A stretch of DNA of 64,000 bases from Cyprinodon diabolis (GCA_030533445.1 CM060080.1:6738052-6802051), one strand, 5' to 3'. Positions 11,350 through 23,847 are shown, numbered from the stretch's first letter. Made by a program: numbers and translations. The notes: generated from the sequence alone by a model not told the origin.

Positions 11350-12890
11350 ACTGTAAATGCTAAGACTATTTAGATGGAACATTAAGGGAAGTCATTCACC
11401 AATTAAAAGAAAAAAGGTCCTTTTAGCCCTTAAAAAGGAAGGCTTAGTTATTGCGCTGTTGCAGGAGACACATTTAAACAACTCTGTGCATTTAAAATTT
11501 TAACAATGCGGTTTGGAAAATGTTTTTTTCTCCTCTTTTACTGACAAAGGTAGAGGAGTTGCAATTAAAAATCCATGCCCTTTAAAGTCATAGATGTATT
11601 AAAGACGCAAATGGGAGGTATGTACCTCATACAGCAATGATAAAGTGGGAAGAATTTGTGATATTGAATGTTTATTTTCCACCAGGTCACCCTATTAACT
11701 TCTTAACTGAAATAATAGCAAAACTGGCAGATCTCTGCTGAAAATATTATTGTAGGAGGTGGTTTTATTTGCCTTAGGAATCCACTGATTGATAGGCTCC
11801 CCATTAGCCCCCTTCCCATTTCAGGGAAATCAAAACAGATTTTCTGGGATGTATGGGGAAACTATTCTGCCGGAAAGGAGTATACTTTCTACTCCAACCC
11901 TTACAGATGCAACACACGTATTGACTATTTTTTTCTCCCTAAAATAATTTTAAGACAATTTGCATTATGCAAAATAGAGCACATTGTTATACAGTATATG
12001 ACCATTCTGCATTATATCTAAATCATACCTTTAAAAACGCTAGGGTTCAATAGAATCTCTGGAGAAAAAAATCCTTTAATATTAATGGATGGAAAATTAG
12101 TGGAGTATTTTAGAACAGAATTCAAACAATTCCTCGCTGTCAATTCTCCGTCTGCTTGCAGCACCTCCTTGCTCTGGGACACAGCTAAGGCATTTTTGTA
12201 GAATATCAATAATATCATATACCTGCAGCAAAAAAAGAAAAATATTTGCAGAACAACAAAAAATATTAAAAAGAAAGCTTAGACTCAAGGAACAAGAATA
12301 TGTAAAAAAAAAAAATGTCTGTGGTCTAAGTTTTGGGAGCTCAATGCCATCTGGTGCTTGCTGAACACATTGCTGAAGGAGAATGCTACAGACAAAGTCA
12401 AATTTGCTAAACAAACATTGTTTGAAAATGGGGGTATACCAGATTGATGCCATTCCTTTCTTACAAAAGCATGGAAAACCTCCCGAACAACTACATCCAT
12501 TTCTTACCGGAGGGGTTTATGTGTTAAGTTTATATGTTAAGTGTCATTCAATACTCCCCTCAATCTATCAAATAAGCATATCCAAAATCAAAGCAAGAGT
12601 CAGTTGTATAATGACCTAATTTTCTGTGCTCGAAAGAATATTTTGTTACAATGTGTTTCTAATAAATCTCCTACTATTTTTGGGTGGAAGAAGCTTATTT
12701 TGGAATATATCCCTCTCGACCTTCTAACCTTTGCCTCGTCCACTCTGACATTTTTGGACGCATATGGAAGTCCTTCTTGGACTATGCTGAAGACCACGTG
12801 TCTACATCCTTTCTCAAACGTTTATAAATGTTTAGATGTGAACTATATAATGATTGACGTATGCACAGTATTAGCCTTTTAAAACGGCCC
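11350..12890 (+). pseudogene. L1 ORF2 remnant: endonuclease plus C-terminal piece
   Basis: Endonuclease landmarks appear in order: RLFRWNIKG near 11361, the catalytic LLQETHL near 11458, and TRIDYFFLP near 11905. The APE-type endonuclease nicks target DNA to prime reverse transcription. No YADD reverse-transcriptase core is found. At 12541-12880 the text resumes with ARKNILLQ and GWKKLILEYIPLD, typical of the far C-terminus of Tx1-like L1 ORF2. The centre was thus removed by an internal deletion. Several stops occur elsewhere. Confidence 0.75.
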
Positions 12891-12990
12891 TTCCCAGTCA
12901 TACTTCTGCGGAAAGGCAGCCTACTCCCCTGTGAGTCCTTGGCATGCGTTATTTTTTACTCTGGCTCTACCCTTTTACTATATTACAGGG

Positions 12991-13862
12991 CCTGTAGGGT
13001 GACCAAACGTCCGTATTTCCCGGGACATATCCGTATTTCACGTCCTGTCCCGGGTTTAATTTACAGGCACTAGGGCACTGCGCACGGCGCTGCGTGTGAC
13101 GTAATCCCTGAGCCGCCTCAGTGCGGGCAGCCCTGTTCTTAATCAGAATATAGATAGCGTGGCTGTCAGTACGCCAACAACATGCAATAGCGCAAATGTA
13201 TGTTTACCGACGATTTACAAAGAGTTTCCCTGCTTTCAGACCGGGTCGAGACACACACGGGAGGCCTTGTGCACAGTGTGCAAAGCAGGCACATATGTCT
13301 CGGTGTCCAATGGAGGTGCAAGGGATCTGAAAAGCCACCTGGACACCAAAGTAAAGATAGTCTATTGATATGTTTGTTCGTTTTTGGTACATTTTGAGTT
13401 ATTTTTGCTACACAAGAGGTATTTTTTGTTAATTAGCTCATTTGTTAATTTATTTTTTCCAATAGCCTACAGAAAAAACATTATCGTTCATTACTGAGGC
13501 TGAGTATCATCTGTTGTTGGGAGTTGAGAGTTATTGTTAACTTTTATTGTTAAGTGAGGGATGTTTAGATGAGACATTATTTCTTTCATTGTGCTATCCA
13601 TTCATTACAGGAATTGTTAAGCATTTTTAATAAATACATTTTGAATAAAATTATAATTTGTTATTGGAGTTATTGCTGTTGACTTTTACTGAAAAGCATT
13701 TTTAATAAATCAACTCTAAATATCATGTTATTGTAGGATTACGTAGGCCTACGTTAATTGAGTGCAATCTACAGACATCTCTATGCCTGGGAACAGAGAT
13801 GGGAACCCCCCCCCCCGCTCCAAGGTGTCCTGGTTTTCCTACATGAAAAACTGGTCATCCTA
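12991..13862 (+). mobile_element. hAT-like element inserted in the L1
   Basis: The left terminus TAGGGTGACCAAACGTCC (from 12995) and the right terminus, reverse-complemented TAGGATGACCAG, form inverted repeats. Flanks TTACAGGG (12983-12990) and TTACCGGG (13863-13870) match at 7 of 8 bases, fitting an old 8-bp hAT target duplication if the element starts at 12991. L1-like sequence continues on both sides. Inside, about 13190-13360, a coding scrap reads FPCFQTGSR, EALCTVCKAGTYVSVSNGG and DLKSHLD, resembling the BED-like zinc-finger N-terminus of hAT transposases. Confidence 0.65.
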
Positions 13863-14100
13863 TTACCGGGTCTATTACAATTTCTTCTCTTTATATCTAT
13901 ATTATATTTTAGTACAAAGATTGATGTTTAAAAGAGAATTGTAGGGGACCAGACGAGGGCCCAATAAGGAAAGTGGGACAATTTTAAATGGCTACTACTG
14001 TATGCCCCCTATCTTTTCTTTTCTTCTCCTCTGGAGTTCGCTCCTTAGCTTTTGTTCTGTGTTATGTTGTTGTTGTTATTAAAAAAAACTATATATGCAA
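13863..14100 (+). mobile_element. L1 3' remainder
   Basis: Sequence after the hAT insertion continues the L1 3' end, with translated scraps such as GRPDEGPI and a run of GTTGTTGTTATT ending in an A-rich stretch. No terminal target duplication is identified. Confidence 0.5.
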
Positions 14101-15021
14101 ACAAAAATAAACATCAGATAAAGCTCTCATTCAAATGTTTATCGAAGAAAACAGTATTTTGAACTGTTCATCTCAAAGTTTTATATAGCAACACATAAAG
14201 GAATTTTTTACAAACTGAATCACAATATGTTAATAGGATTTTTTTATTGTGAAATAAGTTCATAGAAAAGCAATTACAGTCAGTTTTAGCAACCTTGGAT
14301 CTCCTTATTCATGTTTAACAGAAACTGGTCTAATTGCAGTTCCTCTCCGTTCAAGTTCAGGTACCTGACCCATTTGATTTAGAAGTGAGACTACAAGATC
14401 AGTTGATCATCTCAGACTAAACAATTTAATTTCTCTATAAATATAAAGCTTTAAAGAAAGGTCAGGTCAGTTTGAAATTATCCAAAATAATACATTTCAT
14501 TCTACCGTTCAGTGCTATTTTCCTTTCCAGATATGTTTTGTAAACTTTAATCAAATGTTAAACCTGCCAACTTTACTGTATCAGACCAACATGGTCATCG
14601 TTATGGTGGTGGGGATTCTCAATCATCCAGGTCATAGTCCTTCCAAATAAGTTAAAAAAAAACAATCCACTGAACCTTGTTTCCAAGTTTGAGAAAGAGA
14701 AGAAAGAAATAACAACCTTTAACCAAGGGGGTGGACTCAGTTTTCAGCTTTCAAAAACCTACAATGCAGCAATTGAGTTGATCCCTTCGTCCTATCATTG
14801 CAACCCCAACCCCTTTACAGGGAAACAGAAAACCCTACCTATTCAGCCAGGGCAACAATTCCCCTTAATGACCCCCCTTTCAGAGACATAGACAGTTATG
14901 GGGCATTGCAGACTAGCAAAGGAGCCAAACGACCCCCATTCCAAAAGGGGGGACCCGTTCTTCTGTTTAAATTTGCTTGTTTTCTAAACAAAAACAAGCA
15001 TTTGTTAAGCTACTGAATAAA
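14101..15021. other. Unassigned sequence, repeat-like in its right half
   Basis: No gene is recognised. From about 14600 it contains phrases I associate with dispersed fish repeats (CAATCATCCAGGTCATAGTCC, then TTTCAGCTTTCAAAAACC), leading into the repeat at 15022. A retroelement remnant is possible but unproven. Confidence 0.45.
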
Positions 15022-15079
15022 GACATTTTGAATTCAAAAAGCTTCCTGGATGGGAAGTGAAACGTCTTCAAACTTTGAA
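15022..15079 (-). repeat. Inverted partner of the 288-344 repeat
   Basis: The reverse complement reads AAGTTTGAAGACGTTTCAC, then CCCATCCAGGAAGC, matching 288-344 apart from a few bases. Confidence 0.55.
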
Positions 15080-15100
15080 AAAAGGCCCAGTGGATCAACA

Positions 15101-15409
15101 TATTCTCATTATCAGTTCGTATGAAATCGTACGAAAAGTTATGCACACAATTTCGTACGTTTTGGACGTTTTTCCTCAAAAAACCACATCAGTGCGCATG
15201 CGCTGGCAGACAGAAAAAAAAAGCAGATCCGCGGACGGACGTAAAAATGGGAAAAAGGGTTTGGGTCAGGGTTAGGGCTAATTCTAATTTATACTCTATA
15301 TTCGTGAATGGTGCGTCAGATGCGCATACGACGAAAAAAACGTCCAAAACGTACGAAATTACGGTGCATAACTTTTCGTACGATTTCATACGAACTCATA
15401 ATGAGAATA
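15101..15409. mobile_element. Fold-back MITE with about 75-bp inverted repeats
   Basis: The left arm starts TATTCTCATTATCAGTTCG and contains ATGAAATCGTACGAAAAG and ATTTCGTACGTTTTGGACG. The right arm is its reverse complement with few mismatches, ending CATAATGAGAATA. The short centre has the TTAGGGCTAATTCTAATT phrase. The arms contain CGTACG palindromes. No coding capacity is seen, and the target duplication is not clear. Confidence 0.8.
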
Positions 15410-15742
15410 CACTGAGTGGATTGTTTTTTTAACTTTTTGGGAATGGTTATCGTTATCAACATGGCTAAAGATATCACAGTTAGAGTAACTAACAGAGCTA
15501 ATTTTTAATGTAATGCTAGGTTAGTTGTTCGATGATGACCTCACCAGTTCCTCTTGTCTTGTGCCATGTGTGTTTGTCATGCTAGGCTGTATAAATGTGC
15601 GTGGGTGTGTGTGTTTATGTGTGGGAACACATATTTGTGTGTGGATGTAGCTTTGCTCGTATCAATGTGTCTGAGTCTCACCGGTCTTCTTCTGTCCTGT
15701 CCTGTGCTTTCTCTTTTGTTGTGTGTGCACTCGTTGCTTTAG

Positions 15743-15825
15743 CTATCGGTACTCAGCGGATGAGGACTCCCAGTGCCATTGCCTCTGAGATCTTCGAACC
15801 CCACCTGGGTAGCCACATTTTACAG
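15743..15825 (+). CDS. Candidate 83-bp internal host exon (gene not recognised)
   Basis: A long pyrimidine tract (from about 15686) ends in TTGCTTTAG at 15742, and the segment closes with ACAG|GTAGGA, a good donor. Between them one frame is open through both sites. After two bases completing a split codon it gives 27 codons containing IGTQRMRTPSAIASE and IFEPHLGSHILQ. Acceptor phase is 1 and donor phase 0. Base composition is more balanced than the surroundings and no repeat signature is seen. I do not recognise the protein. The alternative is a chance open segment, and no neighbouring exon was found in this window. Confidence 0.4.
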
Positions 15826-17627
15826 GTAGGAATTATCCATTGCTTACAAACTATTTCAGCCATTGTCGGATATCACACTATTTATGAGATTGCCTAATAC
15901 ACTATTTTTATAAAGTCCATTTGAATTTGCAGTTAGCCTCTATGTTTGTATTTTACAGCATTACTGGGAACTTGTTGCTCAGAATTATAATTAAGTTATT
16001 TTATATTTTATCAAATAGCGTTGTCTTCTTATTAACACGATTGATAAAAGAGAAACTGAAGCCTGTGAATTCTCAAATAACCAGCTCTCTTAAAGGAACC
16101 TAATGAACTACATTATGTACAAATATGACTCAGATGACTCCGAGTATGAGGCTTATAGAGAAACAAAAATAGGTTCAGTTTCTTTTAATAAACCTTTAAC
16201 TTTTACATATACATTTGTTTTATAATTAACATATATAAACAGTTAAGCACAAATGTAAACACCCTAGTACAGTAGTTACTAGCAGGCTTTTAGCAGTGGT
16301 AGGGAGTGAAAACACAAGTTAGCTTCTGTTGAAATGACTTTATTTGGACATTTTTGTGACGCAAGAAGAAAAAAGTAGGAGCAATCTGGCAGAGCTTCAA
16401 CCAAGAAAGATGCCAGCAAATTCTAAAAGGAGAATGATTTATTGTCTTGTTGTAAAATCTGCAAGTAGAAGATTTAAACCAACAACTCAGTGCTCCAAAT
16501 GGCGGTTTGTGAGCTTTAGAAATTGTAAACTCTTTTTGTTTTCAAGTAAAATCCCACCCTGCCGCATATCAGGAGGGGACATACCCAAAGCTCATTTATA
16601 TAGAGGCTTTGTTTGGCTCAAAGCAGGTTTGTTGAAATGTTTCAGCCACTAAGCTCCATTTTTAATGTGGGCACATGGCTACTTTCATATGCAGATAGGA
16701 TTGGGTGAATAGGTCATAACATTTACCCCATCAGCATACAAGCATTTCTTTTTTGGTAGATACCAGGATTTCTACCCGCATCCCACCAACCTCTCCACAG
16801 TTTACAGCTTCTGGCCTGTTAATTGAAAAATGTTAAAAGGAATTCCTTTATAACAAAACACTTTCTGTACATTCATGTGTCTATATTCTATAGGCATTTG
16901 AGTGAGGAAAAGTGAAGGTAGTGGCTGTTAAATATACCTCGCTCCAAAAGGACTCAGCTATATGCAGCAATAACAAAGGAATATACTTCCACACAAGATA
17001 CTTATTATGAAGAAAGATAAAAGAAAACCGATTTTAAGAGGGATTAAAATGAGAAAATAAATTCAGTGCAATGATTGAAATAGAACATTGTGGATTGTAA
17101 TACAGAACTAGGACTTATCCTATAAGTGCTGTTAGAATAAATGCCCTTATTCTTCTAAATTGATGGATATAGATCAAGTGACTGCACTGCAATTCTTCTG
17201 CAGATATCCCTCCTCCTGGATTATCTGTTGCTGAAAGATGTTTAACATTTTGATCAACATGTTCATTTTAGACCAATTAGCAGTAGGGCTGGGCAATTAA
17301 TTGCATTTGCAATATAATCGCAATTTAGAAAAATGGTAATTTTAAAATTTCAGAGGCGATTGTCAAATGTATCACATTACGTTTAATAAGAGTAAGACAC
17401 TAAATTTCTCCCTCAAGCAATTTAGGTGGTGATAATATGATTAAAGTGGGCCTGCTGTCGCATGTAATGAAACAGGGAGTTACAGCCATAGAGTTATAAC
17501 AATACCGCGGGCTTAAACACGGAAAGGCTTGAAATAGCAGATACTGCAAATAGGCTAAAAATCACAAAATTTGAAGAAAAAAAACAACAACAAGAAAACA
17601 CAATACATAGCAGTATATAGCAAAAAC
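15826..17627. other. No gene recognised
   Basis: AT-rich sequence with no clear element ends. At about 17286 there is a TAGGGCTGGGCAATTAATTG phrase of the kind that opens several fish hAT elements, but I could not find its partner end. Confidence 0.5.
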
Positions 17628-17766
<139 letters not shown>

Positions 17767-18633
17767 CGCAATAGTTAATGCGTTGATGCCAGACTCAAAT
17801 CGGACGATAAGAAAAAAAAAAATCACCAACGTATATTTTTGAGTTGAGAACGAATCATTCTTGTGTATAGGCCTACTGTTAACACATTGAACGTGATGTG
17901 CTAACATGGATGCACCTATAAAGCCACCAGTGGTGTCAAAAGTTCACACATTTGTTACTTAAGTAGAAGTATAGATACTGCAGTTTAAAAACACTCTGGT
18001 AAAAGTTGAAGCAACAACTTGACCTCTTTATTCAAGTAAAAGTGAAAAAGTATGTGCTCCAAAAACTACTTAAAGTATGAAAGTATAAAGTAAAAAAAAA
18101 AAAAACAGCGAGATGCCACTATATGAATTGAAAGCTAAATTTTTGGACTATTTCGAAAAAATTCTTTGAGATAGGGCCAAGGATGAGGGAGGTTTTGTTG
18201 GTCTCCATCTCCGATACGCTCTCGCCTGTGTCTGACCTTTCAGACATTTCAACATCTTTTTCTGAATCCTACATTGTAGCAGGGCATAGACAATTCACGT
18301 TAGCAGTTTGAAGAACACCTGCTTGCTTCTGATGATTTCCTTTAGCTAATCAATGAGTGTTTGTGTTATATGACTCATCCAATTACACTAGTTTTCACTA
18401 GAAGTGGATGGAGCCAATGATCTGCATTGGATGGAGCACATGACGGGAAATAAATATTTATAAACGTTAAACCAGGGGTAACCAATTAAAAATCAGCGGG
18501 GTCAAAATAAAGGAAATCATCAATCAGTAAAGGTCCGGAGACATTTTTAATGATCTGTTACTTTAAGTAGAATTTAACAATGAAATAAAATTGGGTTTTT
18601 ATGCATTCATGTTATACATTGAATTTTTTAGAT

Positions 18634-18637
18634 AAGA

Positions 18638-18664
<27 letters not shown>
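18634..18664. repeat. Short (TA)n run
   Basis: About 12-15 TA dinucleotides within the interior of the hAT copy A region. Confidence 0.9.
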
Positions 18665-18669
<5 letters not shown>

Positions 18670-19284
18670 GAATATTTTTCCATTTTAAAATCTAGTGTTT
18701 TTTGAAGTAGAGAACAACAATCTTTCAGTTTGATATATAGACCATTTCCTGATTCACATATTGTATAAAACACCTTAACTGGATGTTTGTTATTTTTCTT
18801 CCTTTTTTCTGTCTTAATGAGAGCAGTGGGCTTTATGCTGCCCTGCAAGGCTTTAAAGGGTTTAATGGAGACAAAGCCATTCTCAAGCACATATCAAGGT
18901 TCTCATTTTGAGCCTGGATCCATATTTATTTTTGATTCTGTTGGTGGAGAATCCTCCAACAGCAGCAGGTTGAGCCAAACATCCTCTAAATGTTCAGGCT
19001 CCGCTCCGGTCCGGCAAGGTCAAGATCCGCTATTGCAATCGCACCAAACAGGAAAAAGAACGGCAAGAAGATCCGGTTTGTCAAATTAAAATATAGAAAC
19101 AACAGATTGAAAATAACTACAAATTAAACTAAAATTCTTATATATTTCAAAAAACTAACACCTATTATTTAAATAATTGGATGCAAAGTATTGGTGCTTC
19201 AACAGACTAGGAAGCAGATTTCTCATCTTCATCAGAATGGATGCTGATGAGGATTTTTTTAATATGTCATATTAAATTAAGCAT

Positions 19285-19420
19285 TCATTTCCGCATGTTT
19301 TGCTCCTACGAATTTAATGATAATATCGTGCATGCTCTCCTCAAGCTCCGAGGATAAGTCAGAGTGCAGCAATTTGGGAAGAACAGCGGAGGCTGTAGGC
19401 TTTGCTTTGCGCAGGAGGTC
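19285..19420 (-). pseudogene. hAT transposase-like coding scrap
   Basis: On the minus strand the text reads KPTASAVLPKLL, then SSELEESMHDIII and AKHAEM. This parallels the plus-strand scrap at 62420-62535 (KPTASTVAP, EIVEDMREMIEF, AKHAEMIQ), which lies in a BED-finger hAT element. It corresponds to the region just after the BED finger. It lies nested inside the hAT copy A limits. Confidence 0.5.
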
Positions 19421-19800
19421 CGGAGCACCTTGAGGGTCCAGAGGCTAGTCGGCAGGCAGAGGTCTGAGGGCAGAGGCAGAGACTGAGTGCAGGCAGGCAG
19501 ATTCCAGACAGAGATTTCTATCTCCAGGATTTCAGGTTTCCAGAAAAGTCAGGATCTGTGAGGCAGAGAGAAACAGGATCAGACAGGTCCACAAAATCAG
19601 GGTTTCAGATCAGGCAGGCTGGCTCAGGTCTTGCTATACCATTACTGGCAAACACTCTGGCAGGGAAGTGTCAGCCTCCCCCCCCCATTAAATAGGTCTC
19701 CTGATGAGCAGACAGGAAACAGGTGTGTAGAAGTAAGCTCATGCCCTCAGGAGGAAGATCTCAGGCGCCCTCTGGTGGAGAAAGTGGACAAGCCTCCAGA
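19421..19800 (-). mobile_element. LTR-like or promoter-like block
   Basis: On the minus strand this block has a TATTTAATG TATA-like box near 19690 with a GCGCCCTCTGGTGG motif upstream, and then a C/T-rich leader of CAGCCTGCCTGATC type. That order resembles an LTR promoter region, but no TG...CA ends or target duplication were found. Confidence 0.3.
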
Positions 19801-19904
19801 TCCCAACATAAAGTATAGATACCTAAAAAGTATACTTAAGTACAGTAACAAAGTATTTGTACTTCGTTACTTGACACTCTCAAAGCCACCAGGTTTGCTT
19901 AAGG

Positions 19905-20682
19905 GAAAATGTGTTTTTAAGAACACCCGTCATCGTGGTTGAAGATGATGGGTTCCAGCTTGTTCTCCAGGCGGCCACAGGTGAGCCATCTTACAAACTA
20001 CCTTTGAGTCAAACTATTATTAGGAGCATACATGACCAGCATGCCGCAGAGAAAGTCGTGAAAGATGAGAAGTTGGTGGAGGTGACATAATTTGCATTGA
20101 TGGGGTAACACTGGATATCTGTCAATAATGATAACTACCTCGGCGTCACTGTACACCTTATCAATGACAGCTGGGAACTTCTCTCCTTCGCTTTAGGTAG
20201 GCGATGTTATTGTATGTAATTTTAAATTTCATTTTACCACGACACCATGAATGATTACAACAACATTATGTTTGCTTCTTGATGATTGCTTTGCTGAATG
20301 TGGGTAAAGTGGGACACTTTTTGAAAATGTAGCTTCTGTGGTATTATGTGATGCATTTTGGAAACAGGAGATGAGCCCCTGGTCTAATATGCAACCTGGC
20401 TTGAGAAACCTGTTAAAAGACTTAATTTTAATTATTTAGGTAGCAAACACATCTCATCCTTACTTGATTCTCACCTTTATAAATGTTATTCTTAGATCTT
20501 ATTTGTACTGCACTGCACTGCAAGAAAAAAAAAATCCTGCAAGGGAGTAAGGAAGTATTTCTGATTCTGATTCATGAATCCCTTTGGCAGAAATAAAATG
20601 AGTGATTTTAATCTAGATTAATCTAGATTACAGTGAGATTAATCTATATTAAGATAATTAATCTATGCCCACCTCTAATATA
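19905..20682 (+). pseudogene. hAT (Charlie-like) transposase remnant with 3' terminus
   Basis: Reading frames shift, but blocks characteristic of hAT transposases follow each other: VVEDDGFQLVLQAATGEPSY near 19940-19995, LSQTIIRSIHD, then NDNYLGVTVHLINDSWEL at 20124-20180, the stretch just after the first catalytic aspartate region. The right end, reverse-complemented, reads TAGAGGTGGGCATAGATTAA, a hAT-type terminus. A repeated TCTAGATTAA motif precedes it. The left terminus is absent, probably lost where it abuts the copy A element. The GGAT array starts directly after the end. Confidence 0.65.
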
Positions 20683-20688
20683 TAATTT

Positions 20689-21783
20689 GGATGGATAGAT
20701 GGATGGATGGATGGATGATGGATAGATGGATGATGGATGGATGGAATGATGGATGGATGGATGGATGATCAATGGATGGGATGGTGAATGGATAGATAGA
20801 TGAATGGGTGGATGGATGGATGGATGATGAATAAATAGATGCATGGATGAATCAATGCCTGGACGGATGATGGATGGATGGATGATTGATAGATGAGATG
20901 ATGGATGGATGGGGGATGAATGGATGGATGGATGTTGAATGGATGGATGGATGGTGAATAAATGGATGGATGGATGGATGGATGTTGGATGGATGGATGT
21001 TGGATGGATGGATGATGAATAAATAGATGGATGGAGGATGGATGGATGGATGGAGGATGGATGGATGTTAAATGGATGGATGGATGTCAAATGGATGGAT
21101 GGATGTTGAATGGATGGATGGGGGATGAATGGATGGATGGATGTTGAATGGATTAATGGATGGTGAATAAATAAATGGATGGATGGATGTTGAATGGATG
21201 GATGGATGGATGTTGGATGGATGGATGGATGGATGGATGATGAATAAATAGATGGATGGAGGATGGATGGATGGGTTGATGATGGATGGATGGATGGATG
21301 GATGGATGGATGGATGGATGGAGGATGGATGGATGTTGAATGGATGGATGGATGATGAATAAATAGATGGATGGAGGATGGATGGATGGATGTTGGATGG
21401 ATGGATGGATGGATGGATGGAGGATGGATGGATGGATGGATGGATGGAGGATGGATGGATGGATGGAGGATGGATGGATGTTGAATGGATGGATGGATGG
21501 ATGGATGGATGGATGGATGGAGGATGGATGGATGGATGGATGGATGGATGGATGTTGAATGGATGGATGGATGGATGGATGGATGGATGGATGTTGAATG
21601 GATGGATGGATGGATGGATGGATGGATGTTGGATGGATGGATGATGAATAAATAGATGGATGGAGGATGGATGGATGGATGGATGGATGGATGTTGGATG
21701 GATGGATGGATGGAGGATGGATGGATGGAGGATGGATGGATGTTGAATGGATGGATGGATGTTGAATGGATGGATGGATGTTG
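20689..21783. repeat. GGAT satellite array, about 1.1 kb
   Basis: A long array of ATGG units broken by recurring variants (GATGTTGAAT, GATGATGAATAAATAGAT and GGAGGATGG), so a higher-order pattern is visible. The frames on both strands (repeats of MDGWMDGW and HPSIHPSI) are by-products of the tetranucleotide. Confidence 0.97.
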
Positions 21784-23847
21784 TCTTTGTTAGGATATCA
21801 GTTACTGACTTAATGCTGCATCTTGTCCTTTATCAGATCCATCCCAGCCACCCTGTTGCATTAGATCCAAGGGACATTTAAATCCTGTGATTCCCAAGTT
21901 TAGTGAAACCACTTTTCCGAATACTCATAATTATTGGAGACCAAGGACAAGCAACACTTTTTAAATTTCACTCTGTTACGCAGATAGTTTGGATCAGACA
22001 AACCAGTTTATACCATAAACTAACATATGTGTCAATAATCAAAACAATTTAGAGCTAATTAAAGAGAGTACATTTTTTACAAACTGTATCTTAATTCAAA
22101 GATGGATGTTGGAGCCAATCCTGGACTTCAAATCCTGTAGGTATGAGCTCAATCACATAAACGACAACAGTAAAACAAAAACAAAGCTTAAGAAAAACTT
22201 GGATCGTCAGAGAACACCCCTGCAGCTTTTCTCTGCAAAGGGGGTCCGCAGTCTGCTGTTGCAAGATAACAGTAACCTGCATTTTACCACCAGTAGCTTT
22301 AGTTAATGTTTGCAAACCCCCATTTTGAATCGCATATATTACCTATTTTCTCTAATCACTTTCAAAAGTAATAAAAAAAGCTTTAGCTACCTTTCATCAG
22401 ATGACATCACAGCTCCAATAACCACACCCCTCCCCCACCTTTCTTTTTTTTTTTTTAAAGAAGCAGAGCGGAGGGGTAGATGGTCATTAACATGCCTCTG
22501 TTACTGATCATATCAAATGTTGTAACATGCAGAAATCTGTGAATAGAAACATCTTAAATCATCTGCATAATGTTTCATTAAACATGTACAAAATGCAATT
22601 TTAATCAATATAATGTTTTCATGCAGGAGATGCTTATCAGGAAAGCTTCTGTTTCATCAGAAGGAACCCTCTTTATCAGGCACAAACTTCATAAAGTTAT
22701 TAAAAGTTTTAAAGGATGTTTTTCCATACAATTTATGTCATCCATATGCTTTATAACCTCTCTTAATGGTTTTGGAATATGGCACCACTTGAGTTTATGG
22801 CACCACTACAGAGTTTTAACCTACACTAATAGGGGGAAACAAATCTAAAAACATTTTGCCAATCTAAAGTAGTAGCCTTTTACTTGATGGGCTCTTGGCT
22901 GGTCCCCTACAGGTTATTTTTAAACATGAATCTTTGCACTAAAATATTCTTTCAGTCATGATTTGTGGACATTAAGATCTAAAGAGAAGCATCATCTCCT
23001 GGTCATTCTGTAATTCAATGAAAGGGCACAGAGTAAAAAAAAAAAAAAAAATGCACGCCCAAGGAGAAGGCCAGTGGCTGGAAGTTGGAGGGGATTTTGC
23101 TGGGAATCGCAGGGAAGTGGGCAGCCATTCGGTTGCCGTTTGACTCAGAAGGGCTATTTCGAATAGCTGCAGGACTTTGTCATCTATCCAGGGAAAATGC
23201 TGCCTCTTAGACGCCTGGGTTTAATTCAGCTATATCATTGTTTTTATTATCATGGTCATTTTTTTATTTATTTTTTTGCATGTTAAATGGCGTTATTTTT
23301 TTACCAAAATAGTTTTCCACCAATTTGCAATATGAATAATTTTCAATTATTTGCCTTTAAGCTTGTCAGAGGGCAAATTATTCTTCATAATTACTTCATA
23401 CCTTTACATTATTAGCTTAGTAATTCCTCATAATTTGGCCTCAGCTTTTAAACCAAACAGGACCAGTTATTACTCAACAGCCAGTTCTGGCTACAGCTAA
23501 GCTGATTTATTAAGTGGAATTATGAAAATATGAGTTCTTGTGGATCACTCCCTGGGGTTTGTGTGTATCTGTGTTTCTTTTTTTTTTGCAGCTTTAATTC
23601 CAAATATGTTGCACTCTTTATCTATTTAACTTACAGCCCAAAGGCTGAGCTTTAAAGATCACAGCCAGGTTTATGCAATGCCACGACTGCTAAAATCTGG
23701 TTGGGTTTGTGTTTGTGCATTGCTGCGTCTGCTGGTGCGTGTGCAAGTGAAAACGAGAAAGAGCATGTATTTTTGCTGTTTGATATTCCTGTTTTGTGTT
23801 CATATATCACCTTTGCGGGTAACGTGTATGAGTGTGCTCTGAGTGTA
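21784..23847. other. No gene recognised; possible conserved segment near 23050-23240
   Basis: No open frame carries a recognisable domain and no element ends were paired. The part at 23050-23240 is non-repetitive and of balanced composition, and could be conserved non-coding DNA. That is inference only. Confidence 0.45.

Larger units (their letters stand above)
10080..12990 (+). mobile_element. Decayed L1 (Tx1-like) retrotransposon, 5' part
   Basis: An ORF1-like region (10213-10900) is followed by an ORF2 region with an endonuclease domain (11350-11960) and a C-terminal piece (12541-12880). The reverse-transcriptase core is missing, evidently deleted near 12500. The 3' remainder continues at 13863 after an inserted hAT element. 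Orientation is plus. Many stops and frameshifts show it is long inactive. Confidence 0.8.
17928..19881 (-). mobile_element. hAT element, copy A of the GTGTCAA family, with internal debris
   Basis: A perfect 8-bp target duplication AAAGCCAC lies at 17920-17927 and 19882-19889. The left end reads CAGTGGTGTCAAAAGTTCAC, and the right end includes TACTTCGTTACTTGACAC. Subterminal DNA carries many short AAGTA/TACTT motifs in both orientations. The segment 18118-18300 is the reverse complement of the coding scrap at 41006-41165 in copy B. About 18470-19800 differs from copy B and contains foreign pieces, including transposase-like coding on the minus strand and an LTR-like block. Confidence 0.85.

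Noticed and set aside
17283..17440. hAT element starting TAGGGCTGGGCAATTAATTG
   Set aside because: No matching right end or target duplication was found before or after the TA tract.
20644..21644. Long frames (up to 148 codons) in the GGAT array on both strands
   Set aside because: They consist only of the four-residue cycles forced by the tetranucleotide.
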